DNA of 64,000 nucleotides, from contig CP019797.1 of the NCBI GenBank assembly GCA_002951995.1, forward strand, positions 2,712,501 to 2,776,500, in the 5' to 3' direction. A model generated the notes under the pieces. It was not told where the DNA came from and did not search any database. It saw only the letters and a program-made list of their open reading frames with translations. A program made the position numbers and the translations under genes. Positions 50,555 to 60,459 of the stretch are shown piece by piece (positions within the stretch are counted from its first letter, which is position 1; each line of letters opens with the position of its first letter). This stretch comes from Stenotrophomonas acidaminiphila. GTDB lineage: Bacteria > Pseudomonadota > Gammaproteobacteria > Xanthomonadales > Xanthomonadaceae.

Positions 50555-52978
50555 ATGCCCCGTTTCCGTCGCTGGCTGCGCTGGCTGCTGGCACTGTGCG
50601 TTGCCCTTGCCCTGGTCGGCGCCATCGCCGCGGGCGCTCTCTATTACGTGGTTTCCTCGAAGCTGCCCGACGTGCAGGCCCTGCGCGAGGTGGAGCTGCA
50701 GGAGCCGATGTACGTGCATGCCAGCGATGGCAAGCTGATGGCCGTGTTCGGCGAGACCCGGCGCTACCCGGTCGAGATGAAGGACGTGCCCGAGCGCCTG
50801 AAGCAGGCGTTCCTGGCCACCGAGGACGCGCGCTTCTACGAACATGGCGGAGTCGACTACAAGGGCATCGCCCGCGCGGTCTGGCTGCTGGCCACCACCA
50901 GCGACAGGCGCGTGCCGGGTGGCTCGACCATCACCCAGCAGGTGGCCCGCCAGTTCTTCCTCAGTTCCGAGTACAGCTACACCCGCAAGCTGGCCGAGAT
51001 CCTGCTCGCGCGCAGGATCGAGAGCGAGCTGAGCAAGGACGAGATCTTCGAGCTGTACCTGAACAAGAGTTTCTTCGGCAACCGCGCCTATGGCATCGGC
51101 GCCGCCGCCGAGTACTACTACGGCAAGAAGCTGGGCGAACTGGACCTGGACGAGATGGCCTCGCTGGCCGGCATTCCCAAGTTCCCGTCCAGCGGCAACC
51201 CGATCAGCAATCCCGAGCGTGCCCGCCAGCGCCGCGACAACTACGTGCTGCAGCGCATGGCCGACCTGGGCTTCATCAGCCAGGCCGAGGCCGACGCGGC
51301 CAAGGCGGTGCCGATGCATGCCAGCCCGCACGAGCCGCCGATCGAGGTCAACGCGCCCTACGTGGCGGAAATGGTCCGCCAGGAAATGATCGCCCTGCAT
51401 GGCGGCGACGTGCTCAACAAGGGCTACCGGGTCACCACCACCATCGACAGCCAGGCGCAGGAAGCGGCCAACATCGCCGTCCGCGATGGCCTGCTGCTGT
51501 ACGACCACCGCCACGGCTGGCGCGGCCCGGAACAGCATTTCGACGTCGCCGCGGAGGCCGATGCCGCCGCGCTGGCCCGCCACCTCGCCGCGATCCCCGC
51601 GCAGTCCGGGCTGCTGCCGGCGATCGTGTCGGCGGTCCACGCCGATGGCGGCATCAGCGTGGTGCTGGCCGACCGCACCGAACTGGTCCTGCCGGTGGCC
51701 GCCAGCCGCTGGACCACGCGCGCGCCGGCCAAGCTGGCCGCGCGCGGCGACGTCATCCGCGTGCGTGCCGGCGACAAGGAAGGCGAGTGGCTGATCGAAC
51801 AACTGCCGCTCGGCCAGGCCGCACTGGTCTCGCTCGACGCCGGCAACGGCGCCCTGCGTGCCCTGGTCGGCGGCTTCAGCTTCGCTGGCAACAAATTCAA
51901 CCGCGCCACCCAGGCCCGGCGCCAGCCCGGCTCCAGCTTCAAGCCGTTCCTGTACGCGGCCGCGTTCGACAAGGGCTTCAACCCGGCCTCGATCGTACTC
52001 GACGCGCCGGTGGTGTTCCGCGACCGCCGCGGCAAGACCTGGGAGCCGAAGAACGACGGCGGCGGCTTCCGTGGGCCGATGCGCCTGCGCGAGGCACTGG
52101 TGCAGTCGCGCAACCTGGTGTCGGTCCGCCTGCTGGACAGCATCGGCGTGGATTTCGCACGCAAGTACATCAGCGAGTTCGGCTTCCAGGAAGCCGAATT
52201 GCCGCCGAACCTGTCCATGTCGCTGGGCACCGCCTCGCTGACGCCGCTGTCGGTCGCGCGCGGCTATGCGGTGTTCGCCAATGGCGGCTCGCGGGTCGAC
52301 ACCTGGACCATCGACGAGGTCAAGGACCGCGACGGCAACGTGGTGTTCAAGGCCAATCCGGCGCTGGCCTGCCGCGGCTGCGGCGGCGCCGCCGGTGGCA
52401 CGGCGCCGGCCAGCCAGGTGGTGGACGGCTTCAACTTCGGCGCCGAAGCCGCGCCCGTCCCGGCCAGCGCCGATGCCGGCACCGGCACCCAGGCCGAACC
52501 GGTGGCGCCCAATCCCGACGCCCGCACCGCGCCGCGCGCGATCGACGAGCGCACCGCCTACCAGTTGGTGTCGATGATGCGCGACGTGGTCCAGCGCGGC
52601 ACCGGCACCGCGGCCAAGGTGCTGGGGCGCGAGGACGTGGGCGGCAAGACCGGCTCGACCAACGACCACCGCGATGCGTGGTTCTCCGGCTTCGGCGGCC
52701 CCCTGGCCACCACGGTGTGGGTCGGCCGCGACGACTTCCGCTCGCTGGGCTACCGCGAGTACGGTGGCCGCGCCGCGCTGCCGATCTGGATCGACTACAT
52801 GCGCGTGGCGCTGAAGGATGCGCCGATCGCACGCAACGACCCGCCCTCGGGCATGGTCCAGGCGACCCTCAACGGCGCCACCGAATGGATCAAGGTCGAG
52901 GACCTGGACCGGATGCAGGAGTTCGATTTCGACCAGCACGACCCGCAGGCCGACGACGCCGCGTTCGATATCTTCTGA
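50555..52978 (+). CDS. mrcA: Penicillin-binding protein 1A (PonA/MrcA)
   Basis: Bifunctional peptidoglycan glycosyltransferase and transpeptidase. 807 residues from ATG 50555; a longer frame exists but lacks conservation. A membrane anchor at about 8-33 precedes the GT51 domain with catalytic E90 in [11 protein letters not shown] and [15 protein letters not shown]. The linker/OB-type domain (about 300-420) follows. The transpeptidase has S460-S-F-K463, SRN, and K698-T-G-S701. The C-terminus is acidic ([14 protein letters not shown]). Confidence 0.97.
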   Translation: MPRFRRWLRWLLALCVALALVGAIAAGALYYVVSSKLPDVQALREVELQEPMYVHASDGKLMAVFGETRRYPVEMKDVPERLKQAFLATEDARFYEHGGVDYKGIARAVWLLATTSDRRVPGGSTITQQVARQFFLSSEYSYTRKLAEILLARRIESELSKDEIFELYLNKSFFGNRAYGIGAAAEYYYGKKLGELDLDEMASLAGIPKFPSSGNPISNPERARQRRDNYVLQRMADLGFISQAEADAAKAVPMHASPHEPPIEVNAPYVAEMVRQEMIALHGGDVLNKGYRVTTTIDSQAQEAANIAVRDGLLLYDHRHGWRGPEQHFDVAAEADAAALARHLAAIPAQSGLLPAIVSAVHADGGISVVLADRTELVLPVAASRWTTRAPAKLAARGDVIRVRAGDKEGEWLIEQLPLGQAALVSLDAGNGALRALVGGFSFAGNKFNRATQARRQPGSSFKPFLYAAAFDKGFNPASIVLDAPVVFRDRRGKTWEPKNDGGGFRGPMRLREALVQSRNLVSVRLLDSIGVDFARKYISEFGFQEAELPPNLSMSLGTASLTPLSVARGYAVFANGGSRVDTWTIDEVKDRDGNVVFKANPALACRGCGGAAGGTAPASQVVDGFNFGAEAAPVPASADAGTGTQAEPVAPNPDARTAPRAIDERTAYQLVSMMRDVVQRGTGTAAKVLGREDVGGKTGSTNDHRDAWFSGFGGPLATTVWVGRDDFRSLGYREYGGRAALPIWIDYMRVALKDAPIARNDPPSGMVQATLNGATEWIKVEDLDRMQEFDFDQHDPQADDAAFDIF

Positions 52979-53056
52979 TCCACCCCGGAAAGGCGGCGCG
53001 CCGCCTTTCCGTACCGGCCCGCGATCCGGCGGGCCGCCGACAAGGGGAGAACCGCG

Positions 53057-53695
53057 ATGCCACGCCCGGCACCCAACGCGCAGCGCGGCAGCCGCGAGCG
53101 GCAGCTGATCGCCCAGGAGGCGGCCCGCCTGGTCCGCGAGAGCGGCATCCACGATCTCGACCAGGCGCGGCGCAAGGCGGCCAGCCGCCTGGGCATCCAC
53201 GACGAAGCGCTGTGGCCGCGCCAGGCCCAGGTGGAAGAAGTGCTGCGCGAGCAGCAGCGGCTGTTCGACGCGCACGCGCAGCCGACGGCGCTGCGCCAGC
53301 GCCGCGAATCGGCCGTGCAGGCCATGCAGTTCCTGCAGGCCTTCCAGCCACGCCTGGGCGGGGCCGTATTGGCCGGCACCGCCAATGCGTCCACGCCGGT
53401 GGTCCTGCACCTGCATTGCGACGACCCCGATGCGGTGCAGCGCTTCCTGCACGACCAGCGCATTCCCGCCGAGGCGCGCACGTCGCTGCTGCAACTGGCC
53501 GGGCACACCTCGCGGCAACCCTATCCGCGCTGGGAATTCGCCGCCGACGGCATCGCCTTCGAATTGATCGTGCTGCCCGAAGACGCACTGCGCCACCCGC
53601 CGGTTTCCAGCGACGACGGCAAGCCGCTGCCGCGGGCGACACTGGCGCAGCTGCGGCAATTGCTGGCCGGCGCACAGGGGCAATCGGCGCCCTGA
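53057..53695 (+). CDS. Conserved protein of unknown function
   Basis: 212 residues, no signal peptide or membrane segment. The N-terminal third is helical and charged (ERQLIAQEAARLVRESGIHD, then QARRKAASRLGIHDEALWPR); the middle has VVLHLHCDDPDAVQRFLHDQ and the last third a WEFAADGIAFELIVLPED stretch. I recall similar proteins in other Proteobacteria without assigned function, sometimes annotated as nucleotidyltransferase-like; I see no catalytic motif that supports this. It follows ponA by 78 bp with an AGGGGAGAA ribosome site and could be co-transcribed. Confidence 0.8.
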   Translation: MPRPAPNAQRGSRERQLIAQEAARLVRESGIHDLDQARRKAASRLGIHDEALWPRQAQVEEVLREQQRLFDAHAQPTALRQRRESAVQAMQFLQAFQPRLGGAVLAGTANASTPVVLHLHCDDPDAVQRFLHDQRIPAEARTSLLQLAGHTSRQPYPRWEFAADGIAFELIVLPEDALRHPPVSSDDGKPLPRATLAQLRQLLAGAQGQSAP

Positions 53696-53788
53696 GCTGC
53701 GGCGGCGGCCTGCCTGCGCACTTTCCCTGCGTCCGCACACGCCTGGCGCCGGAGACGTTTGTTGCCCCCGGGGCATGAGCATCGACGG

Positions 53789-54040
53789 ACGAATGCCGGA
53801 AACCGCTCTATGGCGGTTTTGGTTCCCCCCCATGGCGGGAACCCTTCGGGCGATCGACAGGCGATGTCAAAAAGCGCTCCTGGCGGTTTTTGGTTCCCAC
53901 CCTCCATGGCGGGAACCCTGCGGGCCATCGACAAGCGATGTCAAAAACCGCTCCTGGCGGCTTTTGGTTCCCACCCTCCATGGCGGGAACCCTTCGGGCC
54001 ATCGGCAGGCGATGTCAAAAACCGCTCCTGGCGGTTTTTT
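53789..54040. repeat. Tandem array of 74-bp hairpin repeats
   Basis: Three and a half copies with period 74: a degenerate first copy (53789-53862), two full copies (starting GATGTCAAAA at 53863 and 53937), and a partial last copy (from 54011). Each unit holds a terminator-like hairpin (arms AAAAACCGC and GCGGTTTTT, loop TCCTG, in the best copies) and a second inverted repeat (GGTTCCC ... GGGAACC). 74 is not a multiple of three, so the array is not coding repeats. The remaining sequence 53696-54315 shows no gene. Confidence 0.92.
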
Positions 54041-54250
54041 CACCATGCTTCGCCGAGGCCCGCCACGCAAGGCGGCGCCGGCGTTATCCACAACTTCTGC
54101 CGGAAGTGCCGCACAGACCTTGTGGAGAAGTGGCGTGCGCGGGGGCTGCTGCTGGCGCCGCTACCCGCGTCCGGATACCGGTCGCCGCGTGCGATACGCG
54201 CCATCGCCCTGCCCCGCGCAAAGGCGCATGCCTGGAACGACGAAAACGAA

Positions 54251-54274
54251 AAAGCCCCGCCGGAGCGGGGCTTT
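54251..54274 (-). terminator. Intrinsic terminator after gltA
   Basis: Ten-base arms AAAGCCCCGC and GCGGGGCTTT with a four-base loop; on the minus strand TTCGTTTTCG follows. It is 41 bp beyond the gltA stop. Confidence 0.9.
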
Positions 54275-54315
54275 GCTCGCGCGGGCGGCGCATCGCTGCG
54301 CCGATGCGCGCAGGC

Positions 54316-55590
<1,275 letters not shown>

Positions 55591-55903
55591 AGTGTGCGCT
55601 CCTCAAGTGGATGGCGCCGGCCCCGACGAGGAATGACGGGCAGGCACGTGAAGGAAGTTCCACGGTTTTGCACCGCGGTTCAGGCCATTATCGCACAGCA
55701 GCATTTGCCGGTTGCGCAGACTAAAGTCCTATGGACGGCGCACGCGCGCGACACAGCGTCGCGCACGCACCGGCCGGCATTGCGCCGGGATTCAGCCGTG
55801 GCGCGCGCCACGCTGACGGCGCGCCCGGCGTCCCCGGCGGAGGCGCAGCGGACAGCCGCCCGGCATGGCACGCAGGGGCTGGCGCAGCTGCCAGCATGAC
55901 AAA
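55591..55903. other. Intergenic region upstream of gltA
   Basis: About 310 bp up to the rpmE2 terminator. It must hold the gltA promoter; a region of lower GC (55690-55735, with AAAGTCCTATGGAC) stands out but no clear -35/-10 pair was found. Short plus-strand frames here have no support. Confidence 0.5.
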
Positions 55904-55932
55904 ACAACGGCCGCGCAGGGCGCGGCCGTTGT
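55904..55932 (-). terminator. Intrinsic terminator after rpmE2
   Basis: Twelve-base arms ACAACGGCCGCG and CGCGGCCGTTGT, five-base loop; on the minus strand TTTTGTCATG follows. 22 bp beyond the rpmE2 stop. Confidence 0.9.
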
Positions 55933-55954
55933 CCGGGCGGAACGACAGTTGCGA

Positions 55955-56197
55955 TCAGCGCGCGTAGCGCTTCTGGAACTTGTCGATGCGGCCGCTGGTG
56001 TCGATGACCTTGTGCTTGCCCGTGTAGAACGGGTGCGAGGCCGAGGAAATTTCGACCTTGATCAGCGGGTACTCTTCGCCGTCCTCCCACTTGACCGTTT
56101 CCTTGGAGGACATGGTCGAACGGGTGAGGAACTTGAAATCGGAGGTGACGTCGTGGAACACGACGTTGTGGTAATCGGGATGAATGTCGGCCTTCAT
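55955..56197 (-). CDS. rpmE2: Ribosomal protein bL31 type B (zinc-independent)
   Basis: 80-residue large-subunit ribosomal protein. It has the type B layout ([16 protein letters not shown], ... [19 protein letters not shown]) and contains no cysteine, so it lacks the zinc ribbon of type A. In many bacteria the type B form is made under zinc limitation; whether a type A copy exists elsewhere cannot be seen. No Zur-like site was found upstream. The start ATG 56197 has a GTGAGCC upstream. Confidence 0.97.
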   Translation of the reverse strand: MKADIHPDYHNVVFHDVTSDFKFLTRSTMSSKETVKWEDGEEYPLIKVEISSASHPFYTGKHKVIDTSGRIDKFQKRYAR

Positions 56198-56280
56198 GGG
56201 CTCACACCGTGTGGGCTGGTGGTCAAGAGCGGCATTATAGTCCCGGCCGGCCCGTCGGGGCAAGCCGGGATTGCAGGGAA

Positions 56281-57222
56281 TCAGGAATCCAGCCCCAGCG
56301 CCCGCTGCACCTGGCGTTCGAAGCGGGCCTGGTCGTAGCCGATCAGCAGGGTGGTGTTGTCCGCCGCGCCGGTCTGCCGGTTCCAGTCCACCACGGTGGC
56401 GCCGCGGGTGCGGCCGCCGGCCATCTCGATCGCCAGCGGGCGCTGTTCCAGCCGGGTCGCGCCTTCCGGCTGCAGCGCCCAGGCCATCGCCAGCGCGTCG
56501 GCCGCGTACCAGTACTCGCCGCGGCTGTCCTCGGACCACAGCCGGGTCTGGCGCGAGATCAGCTCGTAGAAACGCGCCTTGTCGGTGTCGGCGGCCAGCC
56601 ACTGCTCCACGTTCCGGTGCAGCAGGCCATGGGCGACGGTGGCTTCCCAGTCGGCCACTTCGACATGCGGGAACGCGGTGAACACGATGTGCGCCGCCTC
56701 CGGGTCGAAGGCGATGTTGAACTCCGCCACCGGGGTGATGTTGCCGTGCCCGGTGATCGCCCCGCCCATCACCAGGAAGCGTTTCACCCGCTGCGGCAGG
56801 GTCGGGTCGAGCTTCAGCGCCAGCGCGATGTTGGTCAGCGGCCCCAGCGCGACCAGCAGCAGCTCGCCGGCATACTGGTGCGACAGGCGCAGGATCGCCA
56901 GCGCGGCGTGCTCGTCCTCGACCGCGCGCGCGGCGGCGGGCAGGTCGACGTCGCCGAAGCCGTCGCGGCCATGCACGTGGGCCGCGTCCTCGGCCGGATA
57001 CACCAGCGGATCGGGGGCACCGGCGAACACCGGCACGTCGCCGCGCCCGGCAACCTCGCACAGCTTCAACGCGTTGCGCACGGTGTAGCCCAGGCCGACA
57101 TTGCCCGCCGCCACCGTCAACCCGACCACGTCGTGGCGCGCGTCGGCAAAGGCCATCAACAGCGCCAGCGCATCGTCCACGCCCGGGTCGGTATCAATCA
57201 GCAGCGGAATCTTCTTGCTCAT
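56281..57222 (-). CDS. Inosine/uridine-preferring nucleoside hydrolase family protein
   Basis: 313 residues. The calcium-binding signature [15 protein letters not shown] is at the N-terminus, and the second half has [28 protein letters not shown] as expected for the IUNH family. Hydrolyses the N-glycosidic bond of nucleosides for salvage; base preference cannot be read from the motif. ATG 57222, with 58 bp between its stop side and rpmE2 start, possibly co-transcribed. Confidence 0.94.
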   Translation of the reverse strand: MSKKIPLLIDTDPGVDDALALLMAFADARHDVVGLTVAAGNVGLGYTVRNALKLCEVAGRGDVPVFAGAPDPLVYPAEDAAHVHGRDGFGDVDLPAAARAVEDEHAALAILRLSHQYAGELLLVALGPLTNIALALKLDPTLPQRVKRFLVMGGAITGHGNITPVAEFNIAFDPEAAHIVFTAFPHVEVADWEATVAHGLLHRNVEQWLAADTDKARFYELISRQTRLWSEDSRGEYWYAADALAMAWALQPEGATRLEQRPLAIEMAGGRTRGATVVDWNRQTGAADNTTLLIGYDQARFERQVQRALGLDS

Positions 57223-57287
57223 CTCATGCTTGCCTTCTGGTCGGCCATGGAGTCTGGCACCTGGGCCCTGACAGGGGAAGTGCGCGT

Positions 57288-59432
57288 TCAGGCCGAGGCG
57301 TAACGGGCCGCGCCGCCCACCCAGCGCGCCACGACGCGGTCGGCCACCGCCGGCGCGTCGGCCAGCAGCCGTTCGGCCAGGGCATGCACGCCCGGCAGCA
57401 GCCCCGCGTCGCGCGCCAGGTCGGCCACCCGGAACGCGGCCAGCCCGGTCTGGCGGGTGCCGAGCAGTTCACCGGGGCCGCGCAGCTCCAGATCCTTTTC
57501 CGCGATCACGAAGCCGTCGCTGGTCTGGCGCATGGTCTCCAGCCGCTGCCGCGCCATCGCCGACAGCGGCCCCTGGTACATCAGCACGCAGCTGGACGCG
57601 GCCGCGCCGCGCCCCACCCGGCCGCGCAGCTGGTGCAGCTGCGCCAGGCCCAGGCGCTCGGCGTTCTCGATGATCATCAACGAGGCATTGGGCACGTCCA
57701 CGCCCACTTCGATCACCGTGGTGGCGACCAGCAGGCCGGTCTCGCCTGCCTTGAAGGCGCGCATCGCGGCCTGCTTCTCGGCGGCCTTCATGCGCCCGTG
57801 CACCAGCCCGACGCGCACGCCCGGCAACTGCGCGGACAGCGCCTCGAAGGTGGCCTGGGCGGCCACGGCCTCCATGCGCCCGGCGTTGGCCGCGGGGCCG
57901 CCGCCATCGTCCCCGCTCTCGTCGATCAGGGTGCATACCCAATACGCCTGGCGCCCCTGCGCGCACGCGGCGCGGATGCGTTCGACCAGTTCCGGCCGGC
58001 GCTCGGCGCTGATGACGATGGTCTGCACCGGGGTGCGGCCGGGCGGCAGCTCGTCGATCGCCGACACGTCCAGGTCGGAATAGGCGGCCATCGCCAGCGT
58101 GCGCGGGATCGGCGTGGCGGTCATCACCAGCTGGTGCGGCACGCTGCGGCCATCGGCGCCCTTGTCGCGCAGTGCCAGCCGCTGGTGCACGCCGAAGCGG
58201 TGCTGCTCGTCGACGATGGCCAGCGCCAGGTCGTGGAACACCACGCTGTCCTGCATCAGCGCGTGGGTACCGACCACCACCTGCGCACGCCCGGAAGCGA
58301 TGTCCTCCAGCGCCCGCGCGCGCGCCTTGCCGGTGACCTTGCCGGCCAGCCACGCCACCTGCACGCCCAGCGGCTCGAGCCAGCCGCGCAGGTTGGCCAG
58401 GTGCTGCTCGGCCAGCAGTTCGGTCGGCGCCGCCAGCGCCACCTGCTTGCCCTGCTCCACCGCCAGCATCGCCGCCAGCGCGGCCACCACGGTCTTGCCG
58501 GAGCCGACGTCACCCTGCACCAGGCGCAGCATCGGGTGCGGCCGCGCCAGGTCCTGGCGGATCTGCGCGAACACGCGCTGCTGCGCACCCGTAAGACGGA
58601 ACGGCAGCGACTGGCGCAGTTGCCGCACGCGCTTGTCGCCCCCCGTCAGCGCCGGGGCGTGATGCTGCTGCAGGGCGATGCGCTGGCGGCGCAGGCTCAG
58701 GTGGTGGGCCAGCAGTTCTTCCATGGCCAGCCGCCGCTGCGCCGGGTGGGTGCCGGCGGCGAGCGCGGCGACATCGGCATCGGCGGGCGGCCGATGCATG
58801 GTCAACAGCGCCTGCCGCAGCGACGGCAATGCCAGGCCGTCCAGCAGGGCGGCCGGCAGCAACTCCAGCGCGGCCTCGCCGGGCAACCGCTCCAACGCCT
58901 GGCCGATCAATTTGCGCAGGGTCGCCGGGCCGATCCCCTCGACCACCGGATAGACCGGATCCAAGGCGTCGCCCAGGCCGGCCTCCTCGCCGTCACCGAG
59001 CATGCGGTAGCTGGGGTGCACGATCTCCAGCCCGTGCTGGCCCGGGCGCGGGGTGCCGTAGCAGCGCAGGCGCGCGCCGACCGCGAACTGCGCCACCTGC
59101 GCGGCGCGGAAGTGGAAGAAGCGCAGCACCAGGGTGCCGCGCGAGTCGTCTTCCAGCGCCACCCGCAGCACCGGCCGGTAGCGGAAGCCGCGCTCCACCG
59201 CGACCACCCGCCCTTCCACCTGCGCGGCGCTGCCCGGCAACAGCGTGGCGATGGCGCTGAGCCGGGTGCGGTCCTCGTAGCGCAGCGGCAGGTGCAGCCA
59301 CAGGTCCTGCAGGCTGCCGATGCCGCGCGCCTGCAGCTTGGCGGCCACCGCCGGGCCGACGCCCGGCAGCGCCGTCACCGGGGTTTCGCCACTGGCCGCC
59401 AGCGCGGGGGCCGCCGCACGGGTACGCGCCAT
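57288..59432 (-). CDS. recG: ATP-dependent DNA helicase RecG
   Basis: Branch-migrating helicase for stalled forks and Holliday junctions. 714 residues. The N-terminal wedge/OB domain (GVGPAVAAKLQARGIGSLQD at 25-44) is followed by helicase motif I GDVGSGKT (307-314), II as DEQHRFG, III MTATPIPRTLA, V-VI TTVIEVGVDVPNA and LHQLRGRVGRG, then the C-terminal segment ELRGPGELLGTRQ. Motif II reads DEQH, typical of RecG. Nine bases separate it from the upstream ridA, so the two form an operon. Confidence 0.97.
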   Translation of the reverse strand: MARTRAAAPALAASGETPVTALPGVGPAVAAKLQARGIGSLQDLWLHLPLRYEDRTRLSAIATLLPGSAAQVEGRVVAVERGFRYRPVLRVALEDDSRGTLVLRFFHFRAAQVAQFAVGARLRCYGTPRPGQHGLEIVHPSYRMLGDGEEAGLGDALDPVYPVVEGIGPATLRKLIGQALERLPGEAALELLPAALLDGLALPSLRQALLTMHRPPADADVAALAAGTHPAQRRLAMEELLAHHLSLRRQRIALQQHHAPALTGGDKRVRQLRQSLPFRLTGAQQRVFAQIRQDLARPHPMLRLVQGDVGSGKTVVAALAAMLAVEQGKQVALAAPTELLAEQHLANLRGWLEPLGVQVAWLAGKVTGKARARALEDIASGRAQVVVGTHALMQDSVVFHDLALAIVDEQHRFGVHQRLALRDKGADGRSVPHQLVMTATPIPRTLAMAAYSDLDVSAIDELPPGRTPVQTIVISAERRPELVERIRAACAQGRQAYWVCTLIDESGDDGGGPAANAGRMEAVAAQATFEALSAQLPGVRVGLVHGRMKAAEKQAAMRAFKAGETGLLVATTVIEVGVDVPNASLMIIENAERLGLAQLHQLRGRVGRGAAASSCVLMYQGPLSAMARQRLETMRQTSDGFVIAEKDLELRGPGELLGTRQTGLAAFRVADLARDAGLLPGVHALAERLLADAPAVADRVVARWVGGAARYASA

Positions 59433-59441
59433 GCCGGTGGA

Positions 59442-59825
<384 letters not shown>

Positions 59826-59900
59826 GGGGGACTCCGGTTGGGATATGGCCCGGCATTGTAGCGTCCGCCCCGGGCATGCCGGCCCGCCGGCGCCGCGGCC

Positions 59901-59945
59901 ATCGTGGACATCGTGGACATCGTGGACATCGTGGACATCGTGGAC
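59901..59945. repeat. Five perfect copies of a 9-bp repeat (ATCGTGGAC)
   Basis: ATCGTGGAC repeated five times without error, followed by ATTTTTTCACC. It lies upstream of ridA, within or next to its promoter. Being in multiples of nine and non-coding, copy number could alter spacing. The rest of 59826-60128 contains only a DnaA-box-like TTATCCACA (59996-60004) and no gene. Confidence 0.95.
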
Positions 59946-60128
59946 ATTTTTTCACCACCCGCGGCGAAGGCACGCCCGGCAAGGCGCACGGACGCTTATC
60001 CACAGGTTGTCGGCATGCCGTTGCACACCGGCTGTGGAGAACGCGCGGCGGCGGCGGATGACGGTTGTTCCGCAGCGGGTGCGGACAGGGTCGATAGGGC
60101 CCCAGCGCGGCGGTGCCCCGCGCTACAG

Positions 60129-60459
60129 GGGGTCGGCGCTGGCGTCCATGGCGCAGGGCTGCGCCCGGTGGGGCATTCCGGTGAAGCTCCATGCGGGGCA
60201 AGCCCCGCAGCTACCCGTTCGCTGCGCTCACTGGCGACGTACCGACTGCACCACGCTCAGGCGCCGCAACCGGCGCATCACCTCGGCCAAGTGGGGGCGG
60301 CGCTGGCGTCCATGGCGCAGGGCTGCGCCCGGTGAGGCGTTCCGGCGAAGCTCCATGCGGGGCAAGCCCCGCAGCTACCCGTTCGCTGCGCTCACTGGCG
60401 GCGTACCGACTGCACCACGCTCAGGCGCCGCAACCGGCGCATCACCTCGGCCAGGTGGG
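60129..60459. repeat. 164-bp tandem duplication including spoT 3' end and a REP
   Basis: Two copies offset by exactly 164 bp (for example GGCGCTGGCG at 60135 and 60299, CGGCCA at 60284 and 60448), with only a few differences. The right-hand copy carries the last 21 codons and stop of spoT; the left-hand copy repeats these codons, differing only at synonymous positions (CTG/TTG, CGC/CGT). Each copy also includes a GTAG REP (60191-60214 and 60355-60378, arms TGCGGGGC/GCCCCGCA). Flanking sequence outside the unit is not shared. Confidence 0.93.

Noticed and set aside
53789..54040. CRISPR-like array
   Set aside because: Repeat units are contiguous at 74 bp with no unique spacers and contain terminator-like hairpins; no cas genes nearby.
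59996..60004. DnaA box TTATCCACA (also 54084-54092), suggesting an origin
   Set aside because: Single isolated boxes without a cluster, AT-rich unwinding element or dnaA/gyrB neighbours; chance or minor DnaA titration sites.
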